Below the pieces are notes generated by a model that worked only from the letters and a program-made list of their open reading frames with translations, did not search any database and was not told where the DNA came from. From Gnetum montanum (taxonomy: Eukaryota > Streptophyta > Gnetopsida > Gnetales > Gnetaceae): a DNA stretch of 64,000 nucleotides. The stretch is taken from the NCBI GenBank assembly GCA_015680685.1, contig MNCI01030955.1, positions 1,132,120 through 1,196,119 on the forward strand. Direction: 5' to 3'. Made by a program: the position numbers and the translations under genes. Shown here piece by piece: positions 46,673 to 57,987 of this stretch. Every line of letters starts with the position of its first letter. Position 1 is the stretch's first letter.

Positions 46673-48405
46673 CTAGTTGACAATGATAATAAAAATAATA
46701 ATAAGTCTAACAACCATGGTTGCACCATGCAACAATAAAATAAATAACAATGAACTATCATCATCATAGTCTCCAACCGTTATAAATAGCCAATAAAGAA
46801 TAACATCAACATCATAACTAAAATAGCCAAAAATGATAAGATTGGTAGGCCTAAGGAAAAACTGGAGAAGGAGGAAGAACATCATCATCATCATGGCCAC
46901 TAGGGCCCCTACTAGCACTGCCTGCACCACAACAAAAATGAAAACAAAACATAAAACAAAAAAAAATTAATTAGTAACCAATATAAAAAAAACAAAGTCA
47001 TGAAATAGCAAAAACAAAAACAAAATACAAAATAAACTAAAAGATCTTAAAATAATAAAAAAAAGCAAACTTGTAGAGGTTCTCATACAAGGTCTTTTGA
47101 ACGGAAGTTTAGGAGACTAGTCTCTAAATGATGAAGAATTCATTCCTCATTCATGTTCACCCACTCTACTTTCCCAAGGTTCACACCAATTAGGATGTTC
47201 TTGTTCTCGATATTAGTCCATGCTAGAGGCTCTCATGAAAGGTTGACAGTAGTTGCTTGTCTTGAAGTGGTAGTAATTTGAGGGGCACGAGAATTGAACA
47301 CCACCAGAGAGGCTTCAAATAACTTAAAGGCATCCTCTACATTAATTCCCTATATGAACATCTCCAACTTTTGGCTCTCTATAACCTCCTCCTATAACTA
47401 GTTGTAACAACTTTCCTTTTTTGCCTTATATTTGTGCTTGTAGTCCTTTTATGTCTTGCTCCACTCAAGGACCCAAGCACAATAGTCTTGCTGATGTTGC
47501 AAACTAGCAAGTCCATCTAGATCTCCTTTTCTGCGTTGCTCCTAGCTAGAGCAACATTGCCATAGATGGCATTCTAGTAGCATGACCATTCTATCTCCTT
47601 AGTGCACAAGGAGTCTCTATTGGCTACATGAGCCTCTATAAACTCTTTGCAGTCCCTAAGGTCTCTGATCTCCTCCACATATCACTTATTTTCTTTTTTT
47701 AACACCACAACTCTTTCTCATAAGAATTTGTTGGAGCATTGACATTCCCACGAAGTTCTAGCACACGAGAAAGCACATTTAGTTCCCCTCTTGTATAACC
47801 TTTGTGGAACATTTTCCACTTCAAGTGGCAGTGTGGGCAATTCTTCAAGCTCTATGTCACACTTAGGGTCCCATCCAACCTTGGACACTCTAAACAACAT
47901 AACAAAAAATAGAGACACATAAAAAGTAGTAAACAACAAAAATAATGAAAAAAATACTTTAAATAATTAAAACCATGTAACCATAAAATAGAAAAAGCCA
48001 TAAACATTATAAAACAAAATATATAAAATTATGTAAACAATAAAGTAAATTAAGCAAAATATGCTATTGTTCTTACCAACATCGAGAGCTAATTGTTGCA
48101 ACTAATCAATCATGTCCTCAACCATATTGCACATAAACTTAGTCTTATTAGGAACTTCAGCTCATGGTTTCATACAAAATGTGGAGGTGGATGCTTTTGA
48201 AAGGGGTTTAGGCACTACAACAAGTATAACTATCAACACAATTAAATATTAAAACAAATTTTAACATGAAACTATAAGATACAACACTTAAACTAAAATG
48301 CATAAATGCCTAGAGGACCATGAGGGATGTCAATGTGAGTTTCATCATCAAACGTTGAATCTTTGAATATGGCATCTAAGGCATCTAATGATTCATTGAC
48401 TTAAA
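46673..48405 (-). pseudogene. Spliced gene relic of unknown identity, minus strand
   Basis: On the minus strand, candidate exons are bounded by good splice signals. One is 48405-48312 (NESLDALDAIFKDSTFDDET, then HIDIPHGPLG). The next is about 48234-48076, ending ...LQQLALDVG before GTAAGAAC. The main exon is 47895-about 47075, after acceptor TTGTTTAG: RVSKVGWDPKCDIELEELPT, LPLEVENVPQRLYKRGTKC, EEIRDLRDCKEFIEAHVANR. A last possible exon is 46920-46673, after TGCAG. The protein is Glu/Lys-rich and probably coiled-coil. I do not recognise it. Stops (TAG for CAG/TGG) show it is dead. It could be a host gene relic or an extra ORF of an unknown element. Its upstream half is duplicated in X copy 2. 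Confidence 0.5.
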
Positions 48406-48594
48406 AAATAGAATATTAAAGATCAAGATTTAAATTTAAGCTTTAAGTATCTTAAAACAAGGATTAGATATAAGGCATTGAAGTACATGTGGAAACAACC
48501 ATGTGGCAAAAAGAAATTTTATTTGTAGTAGATTCGAGAAAGATCCTTAACAAAAATACCTACTTATTTATATGTTGTTATTTCTAGATAAAGT

Positions 48595-48785
48595 AAGATG
48601 ACAATCACACATGCTTGTGTGGGATCTCACTATCCATTCATTGAAATAGGGAGATGGATTAATTTTCAAAGAGAATAATGCATATGCAAATTTTGTATGC
48701 ATACAATAGTAGAAGATGAAGAACATATCTTTCTGAATTGTCCTTTCTTTAATGCTCTTATAATTAAATATAGCATTTAGATAAC
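48595..48785 (+). pseudogene. RT-associated zinc-binding domain fragment in X copy 1
   Basis: In one frame with a single stop this reads GSHYPFIEIGRWINFQRE, stop, then CICKFCMHTIVEDEEHIFLN and CPFFNAL. The pattern GSH-x4-IE-x-GRW ... C-x2-C ... EDEEH ... CP resembles the cysteine/histidine domain at the end of LINE-type reverse transcriptase proteins (from memory). No RT is next to it. It is repeated at 61795-61985. Confidence 0.6.
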
Positions 48786-48928
48786 AACTTTGCTATATTT
48801 ATTTAAGTTGGAGGTGTCAATTTTAGGTTATTTTCTTAATCTATCATGACTATATCAGAGTCTTTTAATAAAAACTATTTGTCCTATAGATCCTTTATGG
48901 TTTCACAAGGATGCAATTAAGCATTTCN

Positions 48929-48930
48929 TG
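48929..48930. other. Ambiguous base at a copy difference
   Basis: A single n falls exactly where copy 1 lacks about 190 bp that copy 2 has. It may be a collapsed assembly join rather than a true deletion. Confidence 0.6.
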
Positions 48931-49691
48931 GATTTTATAGTATATGTTAGGTTTTGTGTGATTAATCATATCACAAGATCCAAAGAAATAATAAATAATT
49001 ATGTTGACATAAATTTTCATATATTTATCATTATTGTAACAACTATAACACCTTGACTTATATACCCCTTACCCCTTAGTATGTTTATGGTTTGAATCCT
49101 TAATGTCTTATGCTTTATTAATCTTTTCCTTTTGTGGACTATGCTTTTGTGATTGGAGCTATATGCCTTGCTATCCCTTTTTTTATTGCTTTTTTCTTTT
49201 TAATGTATTTTAATGTTTTATTTTTCTTTTGTTTTTATTTTATTTTATTTTTAGCATTTTCTATGTTTTAAATACTTTATTATTATTATATCTTTAGCAC
49301 TTTGGATTTTTCTTTTAATTTAGCAAATGCTCATTGACCTCTTTTGTTGAAATTTTGAGTTAGTAGGTATCAAACACTAGATGGATCATTGACACATAAG
49401 ACACTACCTTAGTTTGTGATTTTTTTTATTTATATAATTTTTATTTTTATAATTTTTAAGTTATATTTTAGAGGATCTAATACTAGCCCCTTCTTTAGTT
49501 ATGTTTTTGACCTTAGTTTTGTTATTAGCTTAGGCTTAGACATAGCTATTAACTAATTCTTAAGAGGCACTCATTAGACTAGTGCTAGGAATTAGCCTAT
49601 GTTAGAAGATTAATTTAATAATATTTTTAGAATTAGAAATTTTTTTACTCTTAGTTTCCCCATGAGATTACCCTTTGGCCCAACCATATTA

Positions 49692-50370
49692 AATGTTATC
49701 AAAGAGGCTACGTTTACTGGTTCTTTGGGACCAATCTTAAACCAAGGGATTATTCGTCTTCTCCCTAAATCAGGAGATCCTACTTGTATCTTCAATTGGC
49801 GGCCTATCACCTTACTTAATGTGGTTTACAAAATTTGGGCTAAATGTTTGGCTTTGCGATTAAAGAAAATCCTTGATCTTATTATTTTCCCCCCAGCAGA
49901 ATGGCTTTGTCCCAGGAAGATACATATTAAATAACATGGGGCTGCTTGGGAAGATCTTAAGTGGGTTGAGGACGAGGGTCAAGATATCCTCCTGATGAAG
50001 CTTAGCTACGCTAAAGCCTATGATAATATTAAGTGGGACTTCATTATCCAAACCATGACTAAATTGGGTTTTGGCCCTAAGTTCATTCATAAGGTAGAAT
50101 GCTTATTCTTAGATGCTACTACGCAAATCGCGACTACCTTCAACATCACTTCTCCCTTTCCTATTTATAGGTCTGTAAGGCAAGGCTGCCCTCTTGCTCG
50201 TTACCTCTTCATCATTACTGCTAATTTTCTTTGTCATCAAATCAACTTGGATATTCAAAATAATGTTTTATCTGGGATTCATCTATCTTCTCCTCAACAT
50301 CAGCTTCTCAATATGCATTTCACTGATGACTCCTTATTCCTTATTCAAAACAATGCTATTAATGTGTAGT
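49692..50370 (+). pseudogene. LINE reverse transcriptase relic
   Basis: Non-LTR RT motifs occur in order: INQGIIRLLPK-like GIIRLLPKSGDPTCIFNWRP, then ITLLNVVYKIWAKCLALRLK, a frameshift, FVPGRYILNN, LSYAKAYDNIKWDFI (DFEKAYD block; the first catalytic Asp is not at the usual place), IYRSVRQGCPLARYLF, and HFTDDSLF (the FADD motif as FTDD). The first residues of the ORF (MRLPFGPT) come from X, not the LINE. A further clean stretch is 49995-50369. Confidence 0.92.
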
Positions 50371-51868
50371 GTCTCTTGTCTTGAGTGGAGCAATATTGCT
50401 CCCTCTTTGGATCTGTTATAAATTGGTGTACATCTTTAGTTTATAGCTTCACTAATAACTATAGCCATTTGCCCAATTATAGTTGGACACATACTCAAGA
50501 TCATGAAATCATTAAGCTTTTGGGAATTCCTTTTCACTTTAGAGGCCCAACTTCAGAGCTCTGGGACCAAGTACTTTCTCGAATTCAAAGGAAAATCAAA
50601 AAATGGAAAACCAAACCCCTCACCCTTACTGGTAAGTATCTCATCTGTAAGTTTATTTTTGCTTCTACCCATGTTTAGTATTCGTCATGTTGGGCCCCTT
50701 CCCATGCTTCTCATCAAAAGCTTGAACGATTATTTTGAGACTTCATGTGGTCGTCTAAAGACTCCCAAAAAAGCTTTCATCATGTTACCTAGAATATAGT
50801 AACTCTTCCTAAGAACAAAGGTGGATTGGACCTTTTGAACTCCTTTAAGCAAGGTCTCACCCTTGTTACTAAGTGGTTGGTTCAGCACCTAGATGCCCCC
50901 AATATTATTGGGAATCTTCTTCAGTTAAGGCTTTGACAAGAATTCCCTAAGAACAAGTCCATCTGGAAAGGTATCGACCCTGTTAATTGGATCTTTTCCC
51001 CTCATGGCATTATCATTCCTGGAACACATGTTTTCAAAAGAATTTGGAGGGCTTGGTAGGTCTTACATTCTCATGTGAATTGGAATAATGTTCTCAATCC
51101 TACTCTTCTTTCTAAGATTTTCCCTTGGTGGCTGCCTCTATCGCCTACTCCTCTAGCCACCTCAAATGTCAGGATAGCCATCATTTGGTTTCAAAAGGGA
51201 CTTGTTTCCCTTAGTTGTCTTCATCTCACCAATCAATGGATTACTTGGGATATGTTCGAAAACTTATATGGGACTTCCAAAACTATGCACCATTGCCTTA
51301 ACAGACTTTATCACTTCGTTCATCAATACTTGCATTTGAATGCTTCAGTTCCTAGTCTCTTCCATGGTCTTCAGTGTATTAATGGACTGAGCCTTCTACC
51401 CTATAAACCACATGTGCCCTTTTAGTTGTTGCATGACTCCTCTATGATTGTTAATCGCTACAATAGATCCTGGCACAAAGATGAGTCTGAACAGTTTTGG
51501 CTCTACCTCTTCTCACGAGTTTGGAGCCTTCCGGCTCTTCCAAAAATTAAACATTTTCTTTGGGCCTCCTTCATCAAGGCCTACCTATTGGCAAACATCA
51601 TGAATACCTTGGGATTCCAAACCCTAATTGCCCTCTCTGTGGAGGCCTTGATGATATTTTCCACGTTTTTTGGCATTTCCCTTTCACTCAGTCTTCATGG
51701 GAGTGGGTTTCTAACGTTTTCCCTTTGTGCAAGTTTTCCCATGAGGATATCTTGTTTGGATTTCTGGCCACCCCCTCTACTGATCTTCAGTTTCTTTGGG
51801 AAGTTATTAGGCCCCTCGTTCTTTACTATATATGGAAGCGCAGATGAACTGTTTTTTTCCAAGAATAC
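50371..51868 (+). pseudogene. LINE C-terminal region with zf-RVT domain
   Basis: After the RT core several frames carry the thumb and tail, including HEIIKLLGIPFHFRGPTSEL (about 50490-50550). The zf-RVT-type domain lies at 51560-51847: IPNPNCPLCGGLDDIFHVFW, then HFPFTQSSWEWV, where the usual last Cys is His. The coding text is cut by D at 51868 and continues at 58997. Confidence 0.85.
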
Positions 51869-52821
51869 TGATGAGTGGCGAGATACCCCCTACACTCAAC
51901 CATACGAATACGAGCGTAGCACGCACAATCCGGTCGAACTCCGTAGACTAAGTGCCTAAACGCCCCATGGAACACTTGGGGTTAATTATTCGTTGTCTTC
52001 CCAAACTTACTTGTAATCGTCATGGTGTATGGTTAAGCAAGTCTGAGGTATATGATTTTTATGATCTTTTATGTTTTTATGTCTTCTATGCTAAGGGTGA
52101 AGGGTTGAGAAGCTAACTAACTCTAACTAATGAACTAAGTCTAAATTACCTAGCGTCAGCATTCGTTCCCACTTACTGTACACACCTTGAACTGATGCAA
52201 CTGTGGCTACCAAACGCTAATCGTTCCTGGGATCACCACACGTAACACATGTGCTCGAAGTGGTCGTACTAAGGCACCTAACTAGCCTAAGCGCAATGAG
52301 CATCCATTCCTTGATTATCTGTACACATCCTTAGATGCTCGTAATGAAGTCGTACTCACTCCGCGTTACTAGGAGGAAAGGGTGAGAGAGAATCTACTCG
52401 CAATGAGCATCCACTCCTTGATTATTCATACACATTCGTAAATGCTCGTAATCAAGTCGTACTCATTCCGTGTTACGAAAAAAATAAATAACATGTCATA
52501 AATAACAAGTAATAAAATCCTATTCCATGCACTGCAAGGTTTATCCAAGAAGCTCGTCTTTATTGTCGTACACAACTTGTGTTCAAGTACAATGTTGCTC
52601 GAATAAAGATCCGTTCACTTTAGGACTCCTACTGCGAGCACATGGAAAATAATCTATCTCTGGAGTGATAAATTTGCTAGAGTTTCCCTACTTCTAGCCT
52701 AAGATGAGGAATAAGGGGAGTGTCGCCTCTTATTTATAGATATGGTGGTGGACTACGATATCGCGATGACCACGATATTGCGTATGCGATATTGCAGCTC
52801 ATGCAATATCGTGTCTCATCA
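51869..52821 (-). repeat. 3' LTR of element D
   Basis: 953 bp, TGATGAG...CTCATCA. It has the shorter of the two GATATCGC arrays (52752-52814). Confidence 0.95.
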
Positions 52822-54518
52822 TACCCCCATGACTGAATGAAAACTCATCCTCGAGTTTCATACAAAATATTGGGAAGGTATGGGATTATTGAGGGGAATG
52901 GAACTAATGGAATGACATGTGAACGAATCGTCATTACAAGACTTGACAAAACTGGTGTTCATGACAACAAGGATGAACACCTTATTACAATGACATTAGG
53001 CCTTAGTTGGCAGCTGAGAAAGAGAGAGAGAAGTGTTGTTGCTACCAATGCCAAGATTGCACCTTTCGTTGTCCATCCGTAAGTGTGCCATCGATCTTGC
53101 TCCTTGCATAGTTACTTCGGCACTACTTCATTCCAAGTGTTGCTCCCAGATCCGGTCCGTTGTTATATGATCGCCATCTACACACACAACACAATCTTAT
53201 ATTAGCAAGGGTAAATGAATCATCATGTAATTGATACCTTGCTGCGGTGACAGTCCATTGGCTGGGTTGTGGTATGGTTGATACAGATCAGGGGATATAA
53301 TATTGATGACTACCGAAGATGTAGGGATTAGGAGAAAATCGAAAAAATCGGGCCATGTACCCCCATGACTAATTGTGAACCTCCGGTAGCGTTAGAATGG
53401 AGAAAGAATAAGAACAAGAAGATGGAGAAAAAGAGGCAACTAGGACATCGATGAAATGGATATCAAGATGGAAATGAACAAAACAAAATTAATTGCAAAA
53501 TGTTAAGGGAAAGATTTTAACTGATGCACCAAATAGGAATGTTAATGGGTTCTCCCCAAAGTAGGCTCATGTCCTTAATGCCCTGACAAACCCACATTCA
53601 AAGAGTCCTTAGGCTCTGGGAATGTCCTTTGGAACAAGAGTTAAAGTCTTAACCATAAGAGTTTACCAAAAAGAAAACAATGTATCTACCAAAATATACA
53701 CTAATGATACAATCGGCAATGATGTAAACAATGGAGAGAAGGGTGGAGAGAAGAGGATGGAATGGAATCCCAAGAACAAGGTGGTGTACAGCCCCTTGTG
53801 GATTTCATGATTAATGTGACTTGGCAATTCTCATTCCAACTCCGGCCTCAAACCAACCACATCCAATGACTTCGCATCAATGCANTATTCGTCTAAGGGG
53901 TGTGCTTTGAATTCTCACTTGGTTTTTTTTGAGTTTTGTGTTTTTATGCATGAGAACCACACCATGCAAAGACTTCTTATTTTTATTATCTTAGCTTCCA
54001 ATAATTGGGTAACATTGGAACGACAAGAAACCCAAGAAGAAAACATCCAAGCACCTAAGAGGATGGCCAACACAAAAGCATCAAGTTCCCTTGAAGTCAC
54101 ACCCTTTTCAAACCTTGAGTCCTTCCTTAGTTTGAGAAGTGCCCAGTCACCAGTTCATTTAAAGTTCTTATTAGAAAGGGGACTGTACATTTCCAAGCCA
54201 AGAGAACCCATAGAATCTGGTGGATGGATGGATGAAGTGAACTCATTGCCAACCATATCAAAAGAACATACCTTAGTATCAACATCATGAATTTAAGGTA
54301 AAAACCAAACATTAGCAATCAATGAAAAAATAGTTCATACCATCGTGAAGAATACTTATTGGGTGACAAACTTACAGGATGGGTCACACACACACAAAAA
54401 TGACAAAGTATAACGATGTTGTAAAACAAAAACATGCAAAGTTAAAGAAATTTGTAAAAAAAAACATGCAAAACAAAAACTTAAAAGAACTGAGGGCCCC
54501 ATATGATTAGCATAGGTG
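52822..54518 (-). other. 3' non-coding region of element D
   Basis: The polypurine tract ('tagtcatgggggta' in minus sense, 52822-52838) is next to the LTR. A further copy lies at about 53357-53373. The region is otherwise gene-free and contains one n at 53885 and text related to C's 3' region (such as 'ccaatgacttcgcatcaatg' and 'ggtaacattgg'). Confidence 0.75.
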
Positions 54519-54540
54519 GCCATCTCCCCCATGACTGAGT
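54519..54540 (-). promoter_or_regulatory. G-rich polypurine-like motif at the pol end (D)
   Basis: In minus sense it reads ctcagtcatgggggagatgg, the same as C 33573-33592. It follows FRISSFPL, which aligns with the last residues of C's pol (FQISSFQL), so only the very end of pol survives. Confidence 0.75.
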
Positions 54541-55870
54541 GGAAAGGAAGAGATCCGAAATAATGAACGCCTGTTTAAATTTCTCAGAAGTGCCCAACCT
54601 CTCCCCATTGATGTTCTCAGATTAAGGGGTGGAAGTTGGTAATGCTAATATTCCAATGTGTCCATGCCTTCGTTGTTAGCATGAGTTTCCTCAGTTCGTT
54701 CCGTGCATATTGGTTTGCTCTTTCTAGTAGCTGTCAACTACGGGGTGTCTACTACTGGTGTGGTTGCTACATACAGGCATCTTTGAATTTGTGTTTCTTG
54801 GGCACACCAATTACATGGAAGAGATGCGGAACATCCTTCCATGTCATTACCCTCTAAATCATTGTATGTGATGCATGGAACTTTCTTCTTCTCGATCTTT
54901 CCATAAATTTTTATCTTGGATATCTGCAAGGAAAGATCACGGATCCCTAGGTACGCATCTACTGTACTTAGCCATGGCCTTCCCATTATAATTGGGAAGC
55001 CCCCTTCGTTGTTGTTAACATCAATCACCAGGAAATCGGCTGGGTAAGACCACCCACACATAGTGGTAATGATGTCCTCCACCAATCCCAAGGGAATGGT
55101 GATGGACTAGTCCGCCAGCTCCAGTTGGATGTTGCTCTTCTTAAGTTGGGGCAGGTTCTAGGCTTGATACATTTTTCTTGAAATTAAGTTGACTCTAGAA
55201 CCTGAGTCAAGAAGAGCCTTATGTGGTGCATTCCTAGCAATTTGTAAATAGATTAAGGGGCTTCCAGGATTAGAGAGTTTCCTGGGAAGGTGGCCTACCT
55301 TGATCCAGTCGGTTACAGTATGGGTTAACATAACCGTATGCGTACAGTTCTTTTGGACTGAAGGTTGCCCCAAAGTGTTAGATGGTGGAAGCATGGTTGT
55401 GAACTCAACCGCTTATTGTTACGAGAGTTTGTCTGGGCTTTTGATTCTAAAGAAGGGTCTTCTCTTTTTACAGTTTTCAGAACTAGCAGCAAGTTGGATA
55501 TTTACAACTCTCACAGTGTGACATTGCTGCAGTTGAGTAGGGAGTTTCCCTTGCATTGTTGGAGTAGGAGGTGTTGTGGGAACTACAGGTAGAAGAGAAG
55601 TGGATGGATTAGGAGGATGGTGCATGTGTGGAGTGTCTCCCATAGGAGAAGGAGTCCTCCTAAAGTACTCCCGAACTTGGTAGTGACGTTGGGGAGTTGT
55701 GTGATCCATGGAGTCACCAGGAGAAACCGACTGCTACACATAATAACCATAAGGATCAAGTTGTCGGTAAGGTTACTATTGTGTTTGTGGTGGCATGCCC
55801 CATGAGTATGGGTATTGCCACTGCTGATGCTATCCGATGGGTTGTGGTGGAGTTCCACTTGTGTAATACG
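54541..55870 (-). pseudogene. Element D protease relic and pol-deletion junction
   Basis: The minus-strand frame 55709-55419 is the Pro/Thr-rich gag tail (RTPSPMGDTPHMHHPPNPST). Frame 55394-55158 holds the protease with HKALLDSGSRVNLISRKMY (D-S-G intact). Frame 55091-54738 continues DFLVIDVNNNEGGFPIIMGR, then PWLSTVDAYLG. After YVATTPVVDT a short spacer runs straight to the pol-end motif. The RT, RNase H and IN domains are absent. Confidence 0.92.
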
Positions 55871-57868
55871 TTAACAGTTGGTGGAACTGCCTTGGGTTAC
55901 CTTGTGGATAAGGTAACCTTCGGGGTGTTTGTCGTTGGTTAAGTCTTGGATTAAGTGCATACACTCCAGACTCCTATAGATGTGAGATGATTGGACAACA
56001 TCTCTTAGGATGGTCATAATGGCAAATCTCACATCCACCGTTATCGTCTGTGTCTGAATCCACAACTTCATCGGAGATAGTGATTTTCCCCTTACCTTTG
56101 TTATGTGTAGGGCCTGAATTTCTCCACTTTGTCTTACCTTTGTCACTTCTTCGTTCCTCCTTAGACTCCTCTACAATCTTTAGGACAGTTTCAATTCTAC
56201 TGTCTAAGGAGCTCCACACATCATCTACCTTAGCCGATATTTCTATTATTAGTTTTTGAATTGATAAGGTTTTTCTGTTTACCAACTCTTTGAGTGGTGA
56301 CTCATCCTCTTCATCGTAAAATTTCATTCCCCTCTTTTAGAGGGAAGGATCACGGTTGTATTCCTCTGTGCTCTCTCATTTTCGTAGCTCACCTTCTTCT
56401 TTTGCTACTTGTTCCAACAAGCGATGAACCTCATGGGATCTAACTTCTGATAGTCTCCCTTGGGCATAAGTCCCAAGGGTTCTCCTTGTCTCATGCCTTA
56501 GCCCATCCATGATGTGGCGAAGTTGATCCCACTGAGCATACCCATGGCCCAAGAAACGATGTAACAATGTATAGTAGCAGGCCATGGCAGCATCCAAGGG
56601 TTCATAAGTACCTTGTTTTCAGCCTTGGATCTGCTTACTCAAATTAGACACTCTGGAGTACGTCTGATACTTATCATTGAAGAGTTCTAGCATCATACTC
56701 CACCTCCTGATGGTTTCTGGTTCTAAAGATCGGTACCAACTCTCTGCTTCTTTGGTGAGTGTCCTTGGGAACAACTTAAGTTTCTGCCACTCGTTCTCTA
56801 TGTTTTGCAAGGCACAGGCATCGTGGAATGCCTGTAAATGATGTTGCAGATCGGCGTTGTATCCCCCTTCAAAACATGGGATATTGTTCATATCTAAGCA
56901 TTTGATCCAACTATCTTTTAAATGTCTTGTTGAAATCTTAACAACCTCTATTATGTTAATCATACTTAGGGTTACGAGTAGGGGCTCGTCATGATCATCT
57001 CTTTCATGATGCCTATGATGTCTATGTGCTTCCCCACTCTCCCTACGTCCTTGCCCTTGTCCTTCCTCTCGACCTTCCCGTCGAGGTCTCTCATTTCGTT
57101 ACCTCCATCCTCACCGTTATGTTCGTGATGGCTGCACCCAGATGTGGAAGGAGAGTGTGAGTGATGTGAAGAAGGGGAAGAAGAAGGGGAACCATCACCA
57201 TGACGATGCTTCTTGCCTTCTCTTCGGCTGCTTTGGCCCCGATCATGACGACGATCAACGTGCCCATCCTTAGCATGAGTTGTTGTTCCCTCTGTGAATA
57301 GTTGGCGTTCACGGGGATCAAAACTAGTGTTGTGTATCGTTGATCGTAGGTTCTGATACCCTACCTCCTCACTAGTGTTAGGAGGGGGAACATCCTTTGT
57401 TGGAGAACCTGTTGTAATGGGCTCATCATCTTTTATTTCACTAAGGACGTGCGGACCTTTGCCCTTCAGCAGTGTATGTTGGCTCTCCTGCCTTAAGTCC
57501 CTCATACGTTGGGCGTTTGTGGGATAATAATCCCTCATATCAAAATCTTCTGCAATGTATTCAGAGTATAACTCAGTCATGCTAATCTGTGCCAAAGCAC
57601 GGAAGAGCATGTTAGGGACAAATCGATCTGGGGGTAACATGATGTTACCTTGTAGATCTCTCCACCGTAGCTATTCGTCTTGATGGAGGATGAAGGTAAA
57701 GTGTGGAATATACTCATCAGGATGAGTATAGACTATCTTGTATTGTTTAGGACTTGGCTGATTTTGGTTATGTGTTTTATGTTGTTGACTGTCTCTTGTA
57801 TTGTCCCTAGGCGGTGTGTTGCTCTTGTGAGAAGAAGACATTTTTATTGGTGTACTAAATTTCACCAT
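55871..57868 (-). pseudogene. gag: Element D gag, near-complete, with a few stops
   Basis: The start at 57868 reads MVKFSTPIKMSSSHKSNTPP. A stop near 57668 breaks HQDE-LRWRDLQGN. The next block (57640-56972) is 222 residues with a GDGSPSSSPSSHHSHSPSTS run. The capsid block (56963-56619) has CLDMNNIPCFEGGYNADLQH, then WQKLKLFPRTLTKEAESWYR. After more single stops, the 56327-55974 block ends GGCEICHYDHPKRCCPIISH. That is a Cys/His motif conserved across B, C and D but unlike the common CCHC knuckle. The structure suggests it was once made in trans-packaging form. Confidence 0.92.
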
Positions 57869-57966
57869 TAGAAAAATTCTTGTTTAATTAATTAACCCGA
57901 AGGTTTGTTAAGGCTCCCAATGATGTGAGTGATATCCTTTATGTTCTATTTAGCACACAAACACTT

Positions 57967-57986
57967 AGTCCTCGGCAACAGCGCCA
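57967..57986 (-). promoter_or_regulatory. Primer-binding site of element D (tRNA-Asp)
   Basis: In minus sense it reads tggcgctgttgccgaggact, one base from the LTR end. It is the best-preserved tRNA-Asp site in the window. Confidence 0.9.
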
Positions 57987-57987
57987 A

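Larger units (their letters stand above)
47885..49691. repeat. X repeat, copy 1, left part
   Basis: This matches 61117-63061 almost base for base, apart from a 37-bp segment present only here (about 48180-48216) and about 190 bp present only in copy 2 (62133-62322). It is interrupted at 49691 by the LINE and resumes at 59451. Confidence 0.95.

Noticed and set aside
49662-49690. N-terminus MRLPFGPT of the LINE ORF
   Set aside because: These codons lie in the X flank (also present at 63033-63056), so the ATG is not the LINE's own start.
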